A stretch of 64,000 nt of DNA from Lysinibacillus pinottii (GTDB taxonomy: Bacteria; Bacillota; Bacilli; Bacillales_A; Planococcaceae), in contig NZ_JANTOO010000013.1 in assembly GCF_024753545.1 (NCBI RefSeq), positions 62,001-126,000 on the forward strand, given 5' to 3'. Below are positions 42,592-50,829 of this stretch, piece after piece. The position numbers were made by a program, and so were the translations under genes. Positions within the stretch are counted from its first letter, which is position 1; each line of letters starts with the position of its first letter. The notes under the pieces were generated by a model. That model saw only the letters and a list, made by a program, of their open reading frames with translations. It did not search any database and was not told the origin of the DNA.

Positions 42592-43622
42592 GTAACAGCT
42601 ACTTAACACCAAGTCAGCAGAAAACAAGAAAGAAAAATTTTATCATCATTGCTACATTGCTTGTTTTAATCTTCGTTACCTTTGTGATTAGTATGAATAC
42701 TGGGGTGATTAAGCTAACGCCGTTGGAGGTTTTTAAGACTCTTTTTGGACAAGGAGATGCACAACAACAATTAATCTTATTTGAATTTAGGCTTCCACGA
42801 ATTGTGATTGCTGTATTAGTGGGAATGGGCTTAGCTATTTCAGGGGCAATTTTACAAGGCGTTTCCAAAAATGCTTTAGCAGACCCAGGTATTTTAGGGA
42901 TTAATGCTGGTGCTGGTCTTGCAGTTATGCTGTATATTTCATTTTTTCCAACAACGAAGGCAGCACCTGTTTATTTACTCCCTGTACTTGCCTTTGTCGG
43001 AGCAGGCTTAACAGCAGTCCTAATTTATTCACTTTCTTATAAACGACACGAAGGTATTACACCGATGCGCTTAATTTTAACAGGGGTGGCTATAGCAGCC
43101 GGAATTAGCTCGGCAATGATTGTGCTAACACTACGGCTATCACCTGAAAATTATCAATTTGTGGCTACATGGCTGGCGGGGAGCATTTGGGGTTCAAATT
43201 GGAGATTTGTTCTCTCGCTGCTCCCATGGCTAGTGATCTTATTACCATTTGTTTATGCGAAATCGCGGGTATTAAACATTTTAAATTTAGGCGAATTAAC
43301 AGCTGTTGGATTAGGTGCCTCGATTGAAAGAGAGCGCCGTTGGCTATTAGCGGCAGCTGTTGGTTTAGCAGGAGCTAGTGTTTCTGTAAGTGGTGGTATT
43401 GGCTTTGTAGGGCTTATTGCCCCACATTTGGCTCGCCAGCTGGTTGGAGCAAAGCATCAATTTCTACTTCCTGCGGCGGCATTATTGGGTGGTTTCCTCG
43501 TATTAATGGCTGATACGATAGGTCGTTCTATTCTCGAGCCTTCAGAAATTCCTGCAGGGATTGTAGTAGCCGTTATAGGCGCTCCTTATTTCTTGTATTT
43601 ATTAGCACGATTAAAGGAATAA
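42588..43622 (+). CDS. Iron-siderophore ABC transporter permease 2 (FecCD family)
   Basis: Second permease (344 aa), with RLPRIVIAVLVGMGLAISG, SKNALADPGILGINAGA and the SGGIGFVGLIAPHLAR contact loop. ATG overlaps the previous stop. Two distinct FecCD permeases, one ATPase and the AraC-linked binding domain together give a complete importer. Confidence 0.93.
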   Translation: MSNSYLTPSQQKTRKKNFIIIATLLVLIFVTFVISMNTGVIKLTPLEVFKTLFGQGDAQQQLILFEFRLPRIVIAVLVGMGLAISGAILQGVSKNALADPGILGINAGAGLAVMLYISFFPTTKAAPVYLLPVLAFVGAGLTAVLIYSLSYKRHEGITPMRLILTGVAIAAGISSAMIVLTLRLSPENYQFVATWLAGSIWGSNWRFVLSLLPWLVILLPFVYAKSRVLNILNLGELTAVGLGASIERERRWLLAAAVGLAGASVSVSGGIGFVGLIAPHLARQLVGAKHQFLLPAAALLGGFLVLMADTIGRSILEPSEIPAGIVVAVIGAPYFLYLLARLKE

Positions 43623-43714
43623 ATAGTGAAGGTACCTTGGTGAACAATAAAAGTGTATGAGCCGAGTGCAAGTAATTATTGACGGAATTAAGATGAAGGG
43701 GATGGAATGTAAAA

Positions 43715-44764
43715 ATGGAGAACGAACTCTATGATGTAACGATTGTTGGCGGTGGCCCAGCAGGTCTCTATACAGCCTTTTATAGTGGGATGCGAGATTT
43801 AAAAACGAAAATTATCGAGTATAGCTCTCAGCTTGGTGGTCGTATGTTAATTTATCCCGAAAAAATGATTTGGGACGTTGGTGGAGTTACCCCTATTTTA
43901 GGTGGACAGCTCATCAAACAGCTTGTTGAACAAGCCCAAACCTTCGATCCAACAATTATATTAAATCAAAAGGTGGAAGGATTAGAAAAGCAACCAGATG
44001 GAACATTTATTTTAACGTCCTCAACGGGTGAAAAGCATTTTTCCAAAACAGTGATTTTGGCGGTTGGTTATGGCGTTCTGACGATGCAAAAGCTTGAAAT
44101 AGAAGGAGCAGATCGCTATGAAGTAACTAATTTACACTACACTGTACAGGAATTAGAGATTTTTCGGAATAAACATGTCTTAATTTCAGGTGGTGGTAAT
44201 TCAGCTGTCGATTGGGCGAATGAGTTAGAGCCGATTGCAGCAAGTGTGACGATCGTTCATCGTCGTGAGGACTTTGGTGGTCATGAAAAGAACGTTTTAC
44301 GGATGAAGGAATCCTCCGTATGTGTAAAAACACCATTTGAAGTAGTGCAATTACATAGTGATGGGGATTTAATACAGTCTGTATCGATTATGAATAAAGA
44401 GACGAATGAGATAGAGCGAGTTGAAGTAGATGCCGTTATTGTGAACCATGGCTTAAAATGTGATTATGGTGCACTAGAAGAATGGGGATTACATATTAAA
44501 GATGGTGTGGCACTCGTCAATGAAAAGAGGGAAACTAATATAGAAGGAATCTATGGTGCAGGTGATTTTATTGATCATCCAAGTAAAGTTAGGTTAATAG
44601 CAGGTGCCTTTACAGATGGAATATTAGCGTTAAATAGTGCAAAGCTATTAATAGAACCTGATGCACCAAAGGTTGCTTATGTGTCTTCTCATAATATCCG
44701 ATTCAAAGAGCGAAATGAAAAAATAGGGTTACAAGACAATGATTATCGAGAAGTTCGAGGATAA
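43715..44764 (+). CDS. NAD(P)H-flavin oxidoreductase, ferredoxin-NADP reductase type 2 (YumC-like)
   Basis: Thioredoxin-reductase-fold flavoprotein lacking the CxxC pair: FAD site GGGPAGLYTAFYSG, NADP site SGGGNSAVDWANEL and C-terminal GIYGAGDFI. At 349 aa it fits ferredoxin/flavodoxin-NADP+ reductases of Bacillales. As last gene of the Fur-controlled run, it is likely to reduce ferric siderophore or supply electrons for iron release (inference). ATG at 43715 behind AAGGGGATGGAA, with fairly long spacing. Confidence 0.88.
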   Translation: MENELYDVTIVGGGPAGLYTAFYSGMRDLKTKIIEYSSQLGGRMLIYPEKMIWDVGGVTPILGGQLIKQLVEQAQTFDPTIILNQKVEGLEKQPDGTFILTSSTGEKHFSKTVILAVGYGVLTMQKLEIEGADRYEVTNLHYTVQELEIFRNKHVLISGGGNSAVDWANELEPIAASVTIVHRREDFGGHEKNVLRMKESSVCVKTPFEVVQLHSDGDLIQSVSIMNKETNEIERVEVDAVIVNHGLKCDYGALEEWGLHIKDGVALVNEKRETNIEGIYGAGDFIDHPSKVRLIAGAFTDGILALNSAKLLIEPDAPKVAYVSSHNIRFKERNEKIGLQDNDYREVRG

Positions 44765-44798
44765 AAACGATGGATATCTTTCTTTTGATATTTTTTTC

Positions 44799-44946
44799 TT
44801 GAAAATAATAAAACGACTATGCTATACTTCTTAGGTATGCAACGTGTACATATATAGCTGATGGTTTCACTCATATTCGGGCTATGTAAGGTACAGTTCG
44901 ATAATACTCTGTTCCAGATGGTTCAGGGCGAGAGGAGAAAACGAAT
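44799..44946 (+). promoter_or_regulatory. rpmE promoter and structured leader (possible L31 leader)
   Basis: TTGAAA (44799-44804), 18-bp spacer and TATACT (44823-44828) give a good sigma-A promoter. The 110-nt untranslated leader contains pairing segments such as GGTACAG with CTGTTCC. Bacterial L31 genes often carry protein-binding leaders for autogenous control, and Firmicute examples are known; I cannot confirm a match by eye. Confidence 0.6.
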
Positions 44947-45150
44947 ATGAAACAAGGAATTCATCCAGACTACAAAGAAGCAACAGTAACTTGCTCTTGT
45001 GGGAACACTTTCAAAACTGGTTCAGTAAAAGAAAACATCGTTGTCGAGTTCTGCAACGAATGTCACCCATTCTATACTGGCCGTCAAAAATTCGCGTCTA
45101 CTGATGGTCGCGTGGATCGTTTCAACAAAAAATACGGTCTTAAAAACTAA
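44947..45150 (+). CDS. rpmE: 50S ribosomal protein L31, zinc-binding type
   Basis: 67 residues with four cysteines C16, C18, C37 and C40 (CSC and CNEC) forming the zinc ribbon. This is the zinc-dependent L31 variant, replaced under zinc limitation by the Cys-less paralogue in Bacillus. ATG after GAGAGGAG. Located after rho, as expected, apart from the inserted siderophore locus. Confidence 0.96.
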   Translation: MKQGIHPDYKEATVTCSCGNTFKTGSVKENIVVEFCNECHPFYTGRQKFASTDGRVDRFNKKYGLKN

Positions 45151-45160
45151 TGTTAGTTTA

Positions 45161-45196
45161 ATACCTGCCAAGCATGTGCTTGGCAGGTATTTTTTT
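45161..45196 (+). terminator. Terminator after rpmE
   Basis: A 14-bp perfect stem (ATACCTGCCAAGCA with its complement) and T7. Confidence 0.95.
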
Positions 45197-45266
45197 CAGT
45201 AAATATGACACGTTGATGCAAGTCTTTTCAAAATACAGATCGACCAAAAGAAAGGGAGAAGACAGT

Positions 45267-45839
45267 ATGGCGCAGCTATATTTTAAACATGGTGCAATGA
45301 ATAGTGGAAAATCAATAGAGATTTTAAAAGTTGCCCATAATTACGAAGAACAGCAGAAACCTGTAATGATGTTTACATCAGGTTTAGATACACGTGATGA
45401 GGTTGGCTTTGTTTCTAGTCGAGTAGGTTTAAGACAGCAAGCCATTCCTGTTTATGAAGATACAAATATTTTTGAGCTTGTGCAAAACAATGCGGTTAAA
45501 CCATACTGTGTACTTGTGGATGAAGTTCAATTTTTAAAAAAAGCTCATGTTTTACAACTAGCTAACATTGTGGATGAATTAGATATTCCAGTTATGGGCT
45601 TTGGCTTAAAAAATGATTTTCAAAATGAGCTGTTCGAAGGCAGCCAATACATGCTTACATATGCAGATAAAATTGAAGAAATGAAAACCATTTGTTGGTT
45701 CTGTCATAAAAAAGCAACGATGAATTTACGAGTAGATGGAAATGGACAGCCTGTATATACGGGAGATCAAATTCAAATTGGTGGAAACGATTCCTATTAT
45801 CCTGTATGTCGAAAATGTCATGCTCATCCTTCGCTATAA
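45267..45839 (+). CDS. tdk: Thymidine kinase
   Basis: Phosphorylates thymidine (and deoxyuridine) for salvage. P-loop GAMNSGKS near the N terminus, the DEVQFL Walker B region with catalytic Glu, and a zinc-binding pair (CWFCHKKA and CRKCH) are visible. The ATG at 45267 follows AAAGGGAGAA; the 31-codon upstream extension includes the rpmE terminator and is rejected. 190 aa is normal for the type II enzyme. Confidence 0.95.
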   Translation: MAQLYFKHGAMNSGKSIEILKVAHNYEEQQKPVMMFTSGLDTRDEVGFVSSRVGLRQQAIPVYEDTNIFELVQNNAVKPYCVLVDEVQFLKKAHVLQLANIVDELDIPVMGFGLKNDFQNELFEGSQYMLTYADKIEEMKTICWFCHKKATMNLRVDGNGQPVYTGDQIQIGGNDSYYPVCRKCHAHPSL

Positions 45840-45994
45840 TGGAGGACTAAGAAAAAGTGGCGTAGATGCGAAAAGTTTTTTATACTAAGTAGTGGACATA
45901 AACATTGTAAATAACCATTATGCATTAGCGTAATTTTAATGGAGAGCTCTTGAAAAATAGGAGCAATTTAAGAAACTAAATTGAGGTGAAATCC

Positions 45995-47071
45995 ATGTTT
46001 GATCGATTACAAGCAGTGGAGGATCGCTATGAAAGGCTGACAGAGCTTTTAAGCGACCCAGATATTGTTAATGACAGTAAGAAATTACGTGAATATTCGA
46101 AGGAACAATCAGATATCCAAGAAACTGTGGATACGTATCGTGAATATAAAAATGTCAAAGAGCAATTAGTAGATACACGTGAAATGTTAGATAGCGAAAA
46201 AGATCCTGATATGCATGAAATGGTAAAGGAAGAATTTAACCTATTAAAAGCTCAGCAGGAAGAACTTGAAGAACGTTTACGTATTTTATTAATTCCCAAA
46301 GATCCTAATGATAATAAGAACGTTATTATGGAAATTCGTGGAGCAGCTGGCGGAGATGAGGCAAATATTTTTGCGGGTGATTTATTCCGCATGTATTCTC
46401 GTTATGCAGAAACACAAGGCTGGAAAATTGATATTATGGAAGCCACTCCAAACCCGATGGGCGGCTATAAAGAAGTAATCTTTATGATTAACGGACAAGG
46501 TGCTTATTCAAAGTTCAAATTTGAAAATGGTGCCCACCGTGTACAACGTGTACCAGCTACCGAATCACAAGGACGTATCCATACATCTACAGCAACAGTA
46601 GCCTGTTTACCTGAGGTAGAGGAAGTAGACGTTGAAATTCATGAAAAAGACATTCGTGTAGACACATTCGCATCTTCAGGTGCAGGTGGTCAATCCGTAA
46701 ATACAACGATGTCTGCGGTCCGTATGACCCATTTACCAACAGGTGTTGTAGTTTCCATGCAGGATGAGCGTTCGCAAATTAAAAACCGTGAAAAGGCAAT
46801 GAAAATTTTACGCGCTCGTGTAGCAGATATGTATATGCAAGAGGCACAAAAAGAGATCGATGCCACACGTAAGTCTGCTGTGGGTTCTGGTGATCGCTCT
46901 GAGCGAATTCGCACATACAATTATCCACAAAACCGTGTAACAGACCACCGTATTGGGTTAACAATTCAAAAGCTAGATCAAATCGTCGAGGGTAGATTGG
47001 ACGAAATTATCGATACGCTTATTTTAGAAGAACAAGCATCGAAGCTAGAGCGTTTAAATGATGACTTATAA
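45995..47071 (+). CDS. prfA: Peptide chain release factor 1
   Basis: Recognises UAA and UAG and triggers peptide release. An N-terminal helical hairpin is followed by the codon-recognition domain with PATESQGRIHTST (PxT motif) and the catalytic GGQ in SSGAGGQSVNTT. ATG at 45995 after GAGGTGAAATCC. Length 358 aa is standard. It overlaps prmC by 14 nt, the usual pairing with the methyltransferase that modifies the GGQ glutamine. Confidence 0.97.
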   Translation: MFDRLQAVEDRYERLTELLSDPDIVNDSKKLREYSKEQSDIQETVDTYREYKNVKEQLVDTREMLDSEKDPDMHEMVKEEFNLLKAQQEELEERLRILLIPKDPNDNKNVIMEIRGAAGGDEANIFAGDLFRMYSRYAETQGWKIDIMEATPNPMGGYKEVIFMINGQGAYSKFKFENGAHRVQRVPATESQGRIHTSTATVACLPEVEEVDVEIHEKDIRVDTFASSGAGGQSVNTTMSAVRMTHLPTGVVVSMQDERSQIKNREKAMKILRARVADMYMQEAQKEIDATRKSAVGSGDRSERIRTYNYPQNRVTDHRIGLTIQKLDQIVEGRLDEIIDTLILEEQASKLERLNDDL

Positions 47072-47918
47072 AAATGTGATGGAGGCCCTTGAGTGGGCTT
47101 CTTCTTTTTTAGTGGATAATGGTCGGGAGCAAACTGCGGCACGTATTGTTATGCAGCATATACTTGGTACAAGCTATTCAGAGGTTATGCTACATTTACA
47201 GGATAAATTAACAGAAGCACAGCAAGTAAAATTTAAAGCCCTTATAGAGGAACATGTCAATGGTCGCCCAGTTCAGTATTGTGTGGGAAGTGAGGAGTTT
47301 TATGGTCGTTCATTTATCGTCGATGAATCAGTATTAATTCCTCGACCGGAAACGGAAGAACTGATTCTTGGCACTATCAATCGTATGACTAAACTATTTC
47401 AACACCAAGCATTGAAGGTAGCTGATATAGGTACAGGCAGTGGTGCTATTGCCATTTCAATGAAGCTGGAGTGTCCTACGTTAACGGTCGTAGCTACTGA
47501 TTTATCTGAAGCTGCATTAGCGACAGCACAAAAAAATGCACAGAGATTAGAGGCTAATATTGATTTTAGGCTGGGAGATTTAACTGCTCCGCTCGCAGGT
47601 GAGAAGTTTGATATTGTTTTATCGAACCCTCCCTATATCGCTTTTGAAGAGGCGCAGGCTATGTCGGATGTTGTATTAAAGCATGAGCCTCATAGCGCGT
47701 TATTTGCTGAGGAAGATGGTCTTATTTTATATCGACAATTAGCAGAGCAATTGCCAGCGTATATGAATAGACCAGCATTAATTGGGTTAGAAATCGGTTA
47801 TACACAAGGTGAAAAAGTAGCAAAGTTCTTTCAAGATAGTTTTCCACAGGCTACGATTTCGATAGAAAAAGATATTAATGGTAAACCGCGAATGATTTTT
47901 TGTGAGATTCATGTATAA
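47058..47918 (+). CDS. prmC: Release factor glutamine methyltransferase
   Basis: N5-methylates the GGQ glutamine of release factors, using SAM. A helical N-terminal domain is followed by a Rossmann methyltransferase domain with IGTGSGAIAIS and the catalytic SNPPYI. ATG at 47058 or 47061; both lie inside the end of prfA, so translation is coupled. 286 aa matches the family. Confidence 0.95.
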   Translation: MMTYKNVMEALEWASSFLVDNGREQTAARIVMQHILGTSYSEVMLHLQDKLTEAQQVKFKALIEEHVNGRPVQYCVGSEEFYGRSFIVDESVLIPRPETEELILGTINRMTKLFQHQALKVADIGTGSGAIAISMKLECPTLTVVATDLSEAALATAQKNAQRLEANIDFRLGDLTAPLAGEKFDIVLSNPPYIAFEEAQAMSDVVLKHEPHSALFAEEDGLILYRQLAEQLPAYMNRPALIGLEIGYTQGEKVAKFFQDSFPQATISIEKDINGKPRMIFCEIHV

Positions 47919-47962
47919 AGTGTCTTCATCTTGCCAACAATGTTGAGCAAGGAGGGATTTAC

Positions 47963-48553
47963 ATGTTAAATGAATACAAGATTATTAGATTACCTAAACA
48001 AAATATCTTTCTAGCGTTTGCTAGATTAGTAGTAGTGGCCATTGCTTTACAGCTATGTGTTTTATATATTCCATCATTAGTAGGTTTTGCAAAAGAGGCT
48101 ACTAATCAAGAACAAGAAAAAGATTTTAGAATTCGTGTAATTGCTAATAGCAATACAGCACAAGATCAGCATGTGAAAGAGCAGCTTGTTGAAGAATTAA
48201 AACCCTATTTTATGCAAGTAGTATCTGCAGGTGTTGCAGGGAATGAGCAAATTCAAACGTTAAAGCAACAAATTGAAACAGAATTAAGCAAAAATTATCC
48301 ACAGATAGATACACAGGTAGTGGTTGGGGATAACTTATTTCCGCCTAAAAGACAGGGAGCGGTATTATATCCACAAAATGTGTATCACTCCATTGTAGTT
48401 AAAATTGGTGATGCGCGTGGTGATAACTGGTGGTGCAGTATATTCCCATCCATTTGCGAGCCCGAAAAAGAAGAAGTAAAAGCAGAAGAACCAGAAGAGG
48501 AAGAGCAAGTAACATTCTTTATTTGGGAATGGATTAAAGGACTTTTTGCATGA
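47963..48553 (+). CDS. spoIIR: Stage II sporulation protein R
   Basis: Secreted forespore signal that activates the SpoIIGA protease to process pro-sigma-E in the mother cell. An N-terminal signal/anchor (about 18-42) is followed by the family motifs FRIRVIANSNTAQDQ and YHSIVVKIGDARGDNWWCSI, and an acidic C-terminal stretch unusual in extent (EKEEVKAEEPEEEEQ). ATG after AAGGAGGGA. In B. subtilis spoIIR occupies the same place between prmC and ywlC. Confidence 0.92.
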   Translation: MLNEYKIIRLPKQNIFLAFARLVVVAIALQLCVLYIPSLVGFAKEATNQEQEKDFRIRVIANSNTAQDQHVKEQLVEELKPYFMQVVSAGVAGNEQIQTLKQQIETELSKNYPQIDTQVVVGDNLFPPKRQGAVLYPQNVYHSIVVKIGDARGDNWWCSIFPSICEPEKEEVKAEEPEEEEQVTFFIWEWIKGLFA

Positions 48554-48554
48554 A

Positions 48555-48617
48555 TTGTTCACAAATTCAGATAACTTATGCACATTTTTTAAGCAGTTAT
48601 AAACAATTTGTGGATAA
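48555..48617. promoter_or_regulatory. DnaA-box cluster between spoIIR and ywlC
   Basis: TTGTTCACA (48555), TTATGCACA (48576) and TTATAAACA (48597) start exactly 21 bp apart. TGTGGATAA (48609-48617) is the perfect box TTATCCACA on the other strand. Two fit TTATNCACA exactly and two differ at one position. I recall the ywlC region of B. subtilis as one of its known DnaA-box clusters. Confidence 0.8.
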
Positions 48618-48654
48618 TTCAGTAAGAATCAATAAATGAAGGTAGGTTTTAAAC

Positions 48655-49689
48655 ATGGAAACCGTTTGCAAGGTTGTGGACAGTAATGTGAATAGTCAAA
48701 TAAATTATACACAAGCTGTGGATATCTTAAATGCGGGAGAGGTAGTAGCATTTCCGACAGAAACGGTTTATGGGCTGGGTGCTGTTGCAACAAATGATAC
48801 GGCAGTGAAGAAGATATTTGAAGCGAAGGGCCGCCCTTCAGATAACCCTTTAATTGTTCATGTTGGTACAAAAGAGGAAGTAACGAACTATATAGAACAT
48901 ATTTCTGAAATAGCCAAACAATGCATCGATTTATTTTGGCCAGGACCGTTAACGCTTGTAATGCCTGCTAAACCAAATGTGCTGGCTCAAAGTGTAACGG
49001 CTGGATTATCGACTGTCGGCATCCGTATGCCAGACCACCCAGTAGCACTTGCCTTATTACAGCAGCTTCAAAAACCACTTGCTGCGCCAAGTGCTAATCG
49101 TAGTGGTAAGCCGAGTCCAACAGAAGCTATCCATGTTTTAGATGATTTGGGAGGGTACATACCTTATATTTTGGATGGAGGTTCCACAGGCATTGGGTTA
49201 GAATCCACTGTATTAGATGTGACACACGAGCCTCCAGTAATTTTACGTCCGGGTGGCATTACGAAGGAGATACTTGAAGCAACAATTGGTCCGGTTATTC
49301 AACCAACCAAAATAGAGCAGAAACTAGAAGAGACACCAAAGGCTCCAGGCATGAAATATACACATTATGCACCAAATGCGCCGGTATACTTAATCAATTG
49401 CCATGATGGGGAAGTAAGCGAAGCTGTTCAACAATTACAGCAGCAAGGACATGAAGTAGCACTTCTTGCACCTCAAAATTTCCAACATATTAAAGCTGAT
49501 TTTTACTTCTCAGTAGGTGAAGAGGGAAGTAAAGAAGACATGGGTGCTTCGTTATACCATGCACTTAGAGCATGTGATAAAACAACAGCTACCGTTATTT
49601 TAGCTACGACAACTTCGACGGAAGGCGTAGGGGCAGCTATTATGAATAGGCTTGAAAAGGCTTCAGGAGGCAAATGGTATTCATTGTAA
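48655..49689 (+). CDS. ywlC: L-threonylcarbamoyladenylate synthase (Sua5 type)
   Basis: Makes threonylcarbamoyl-AMP for the t6A modification of tRNA. The YrdC domain (about 20-215) has FPTETVYGLGAVA, KGRPSDNPLIVH and SANRSGKPSPT. A C-terminal Sua5 domain (about 220-344) follows, linked by PGMKYTHYAP. 344 aa is standard for Sua5 as opposed to the short TsaC. ATG after GAAGGTAGG. The DnaA-box cluster lies directly upstream. Confidence 0.95.
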   Translation: METVCKVVDSNVNSQINYTQAVDILNAGEVVAFPTETVYGLGAVATNDTAVKKIFEAKGRPSDNPLIVHVGTKEEVTNYIEHISEIAKQCIDLFWPGPLTLVMPAKPNVLAQSVTAGLSTVGIRMPDHPVALALLQQLQKPLAAPSANRSGKPSPTEAIHVLDDLGGYIPYILDGGSTGIGLESTVLDVTHEPPVILRPGGITKEILEATIGPVIQPTKIEQKLEETPKAPGMKYTHYAPNAPVYLINCHDGEVSEAVQQLQQQGHEVALLAPQNFQHIKADFYFSVGEEGSKEDMGASLYHALRACDKTTATVILATTTSTEGVGAAIMNRLEKASGGKWYSL

Positions 49690-49701
49690 ATAAAAATGAG
49701 T

Positions 49702-49746
49702 GACAAAAGACATTAATAAATTTACATGTCTTTTGTCCTTTTTTTA
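49702..49746 (+). terminator. Terminator after ywlC
   Basis: A 12-bp perfect stem (GACAAAAGACAT with its complement), 12-nt loop, T-rich tail. Confidence 0.92.
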
Positions 49747-49855
49747 TAGGCAGGGATCCTCTTTATAAAAAGGAAAATCTTATGTGGACAAATATGATAA
49801 TAATGTATTTTCGAGCATAAAATGATAATATATTAGGGAGAGAAGGAGTGTATTC

Positions 49856-50353
49856 TTGCAGGGAATTCTTGCAGGTATATTAACGTCTGTTGATGTTATT
49901 GGTCTATATGTATTGCTGCCAAATGTTAGATATCGCTTATTTTTATCACTATGGACGGCTGCACTGCATATGCTTTTTCCTTTGTTGGGATTTGAATTAG
50001 GAAACTATTTAGTTCGTTTTCTATTAGAATGGGGACAATGGATATCGAGTATTTTGTTATTTTGCATGGGCATGCATTTACTATTATTCTCTCATCGGGA
50101 TGAAAAAGTAACAATTTCCCCCGTACTTTTAGCTGTGACTGCAAGCCTAGATACCTTTTCAGTTAGTGTTTCTTTTGGTATGCTAAACTTAGAAAAAACC
50201 ATTTTTATAATGAGTGCAGGCTTGAGTGCCTTGATTTGTGCCTATGGGTCATTAGTCATTGCACGTAGGAGCCAAGTCTTTTTTGGAAATAAAATTCAAA
50301 TCATTGCTGGCATTATATTTATAATTATGAGTATCCTAGCTATTCAGCAATAA
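49856..50353 (+). CDS. mntP: MntP-like putative manganese efflux protein, first half degenerate
   Basis: A 165-residue protein with five or six membrane segments. MntP proteins are built from two similar halves, each with an Asp-containing motif. Here the second-half motif ASLDTFSVSVSFGM is intact, while the first half has only SVDVIGLYVLLP, keeping Asp but losing the FAVS part. It is also shorter than the usual 180 or more residues. Position between ywlC and ywlE matches B. subtilis mntP (ywlD). TTG start after GAAGGAG. Transport activity is uncertain. Confidence 0.8.
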   Translation: MQGILAGILTSVDVIGLYVLLPNVRYRLFLSLWTAALHMLFPLLGFELGNYLVRFLLEWGQWISSILLFCMGMHLLLFSHRDEKVTISPVLLAVTASLDTFSVSVSFGMLNLEKTIFIMSAGLSALICAYGSLVIARRSQVFFGNKIQIIAGIIFIIMSILAIQQ

Positions 50354-50380
50354 TTCAATATAAATCGGAGAGTGATAAGT

Positions 50381-50815
50381 GTGAAAATATTATTTGTTTG
50401 TACAGGCAATACTTGTCGCAGTCCAATGGCAGAAGTCATATTAAAACATAAACAAATAGACAATTTAGAAGTACGTTCTGCAGGTATTTATGCTATGCCT
50501 AATGCCCAAATGTCAGCACATGCGCAACAAGTGTTAAATGAAGCTCAAATGTCTCATCAGCATTCTGCAACACAATTATCCATGGTAGAAATGGAATGGG
50601 CAGATTTAGTCCTAACAATGACTACCGCTCACAAAGACACTGTCATCTCAAGCTTCCCAGGCACTGATCATAAAGTATTCACATTAAAAGAGTATACAAA
50701 TGAAGGTAGCCTGGAGAATGTAGTAGATCCTTACGGCGGTAACAGAGCAATATACGAAGCAACATTTGCGGAACTACATGAATTGGTTGATCAATTAATA
50801 AAAAAACTACAATAG
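50381..50815 (+). CDS. ywlE: Protein-arginine phosphatase YwlE
   Basis: Low-molecular-weight phosphatase fold that removes phosphate from arginines set by McsB. P-loop C7-T-G-N-T11-C-R13-S is visible; Thr11 is the residue that makes B. subtilis YwlE specific for phospho-arginine. The general acid is in VVDPYGG. I chose GTG 50381, 10 nt after GGAG; GTG 50372 touches that site. 144 aa. Confidence 0.93.
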   Translation: MKILFVCTGNTCRSPMAEVILKHKQIDNLEVRSAGIYAMPNAQMSAHAQQVLNEAQMSHQHSATQLSMVEMEWADLVLTMTTAHKDTVISSFPGTDHKVFTLKEYTNEGSLENVVDPYGGNRAIYEATFAELHELVDQLIKKLQ

Positions 50816-50829
50816 AATTGAGGAGCCCT

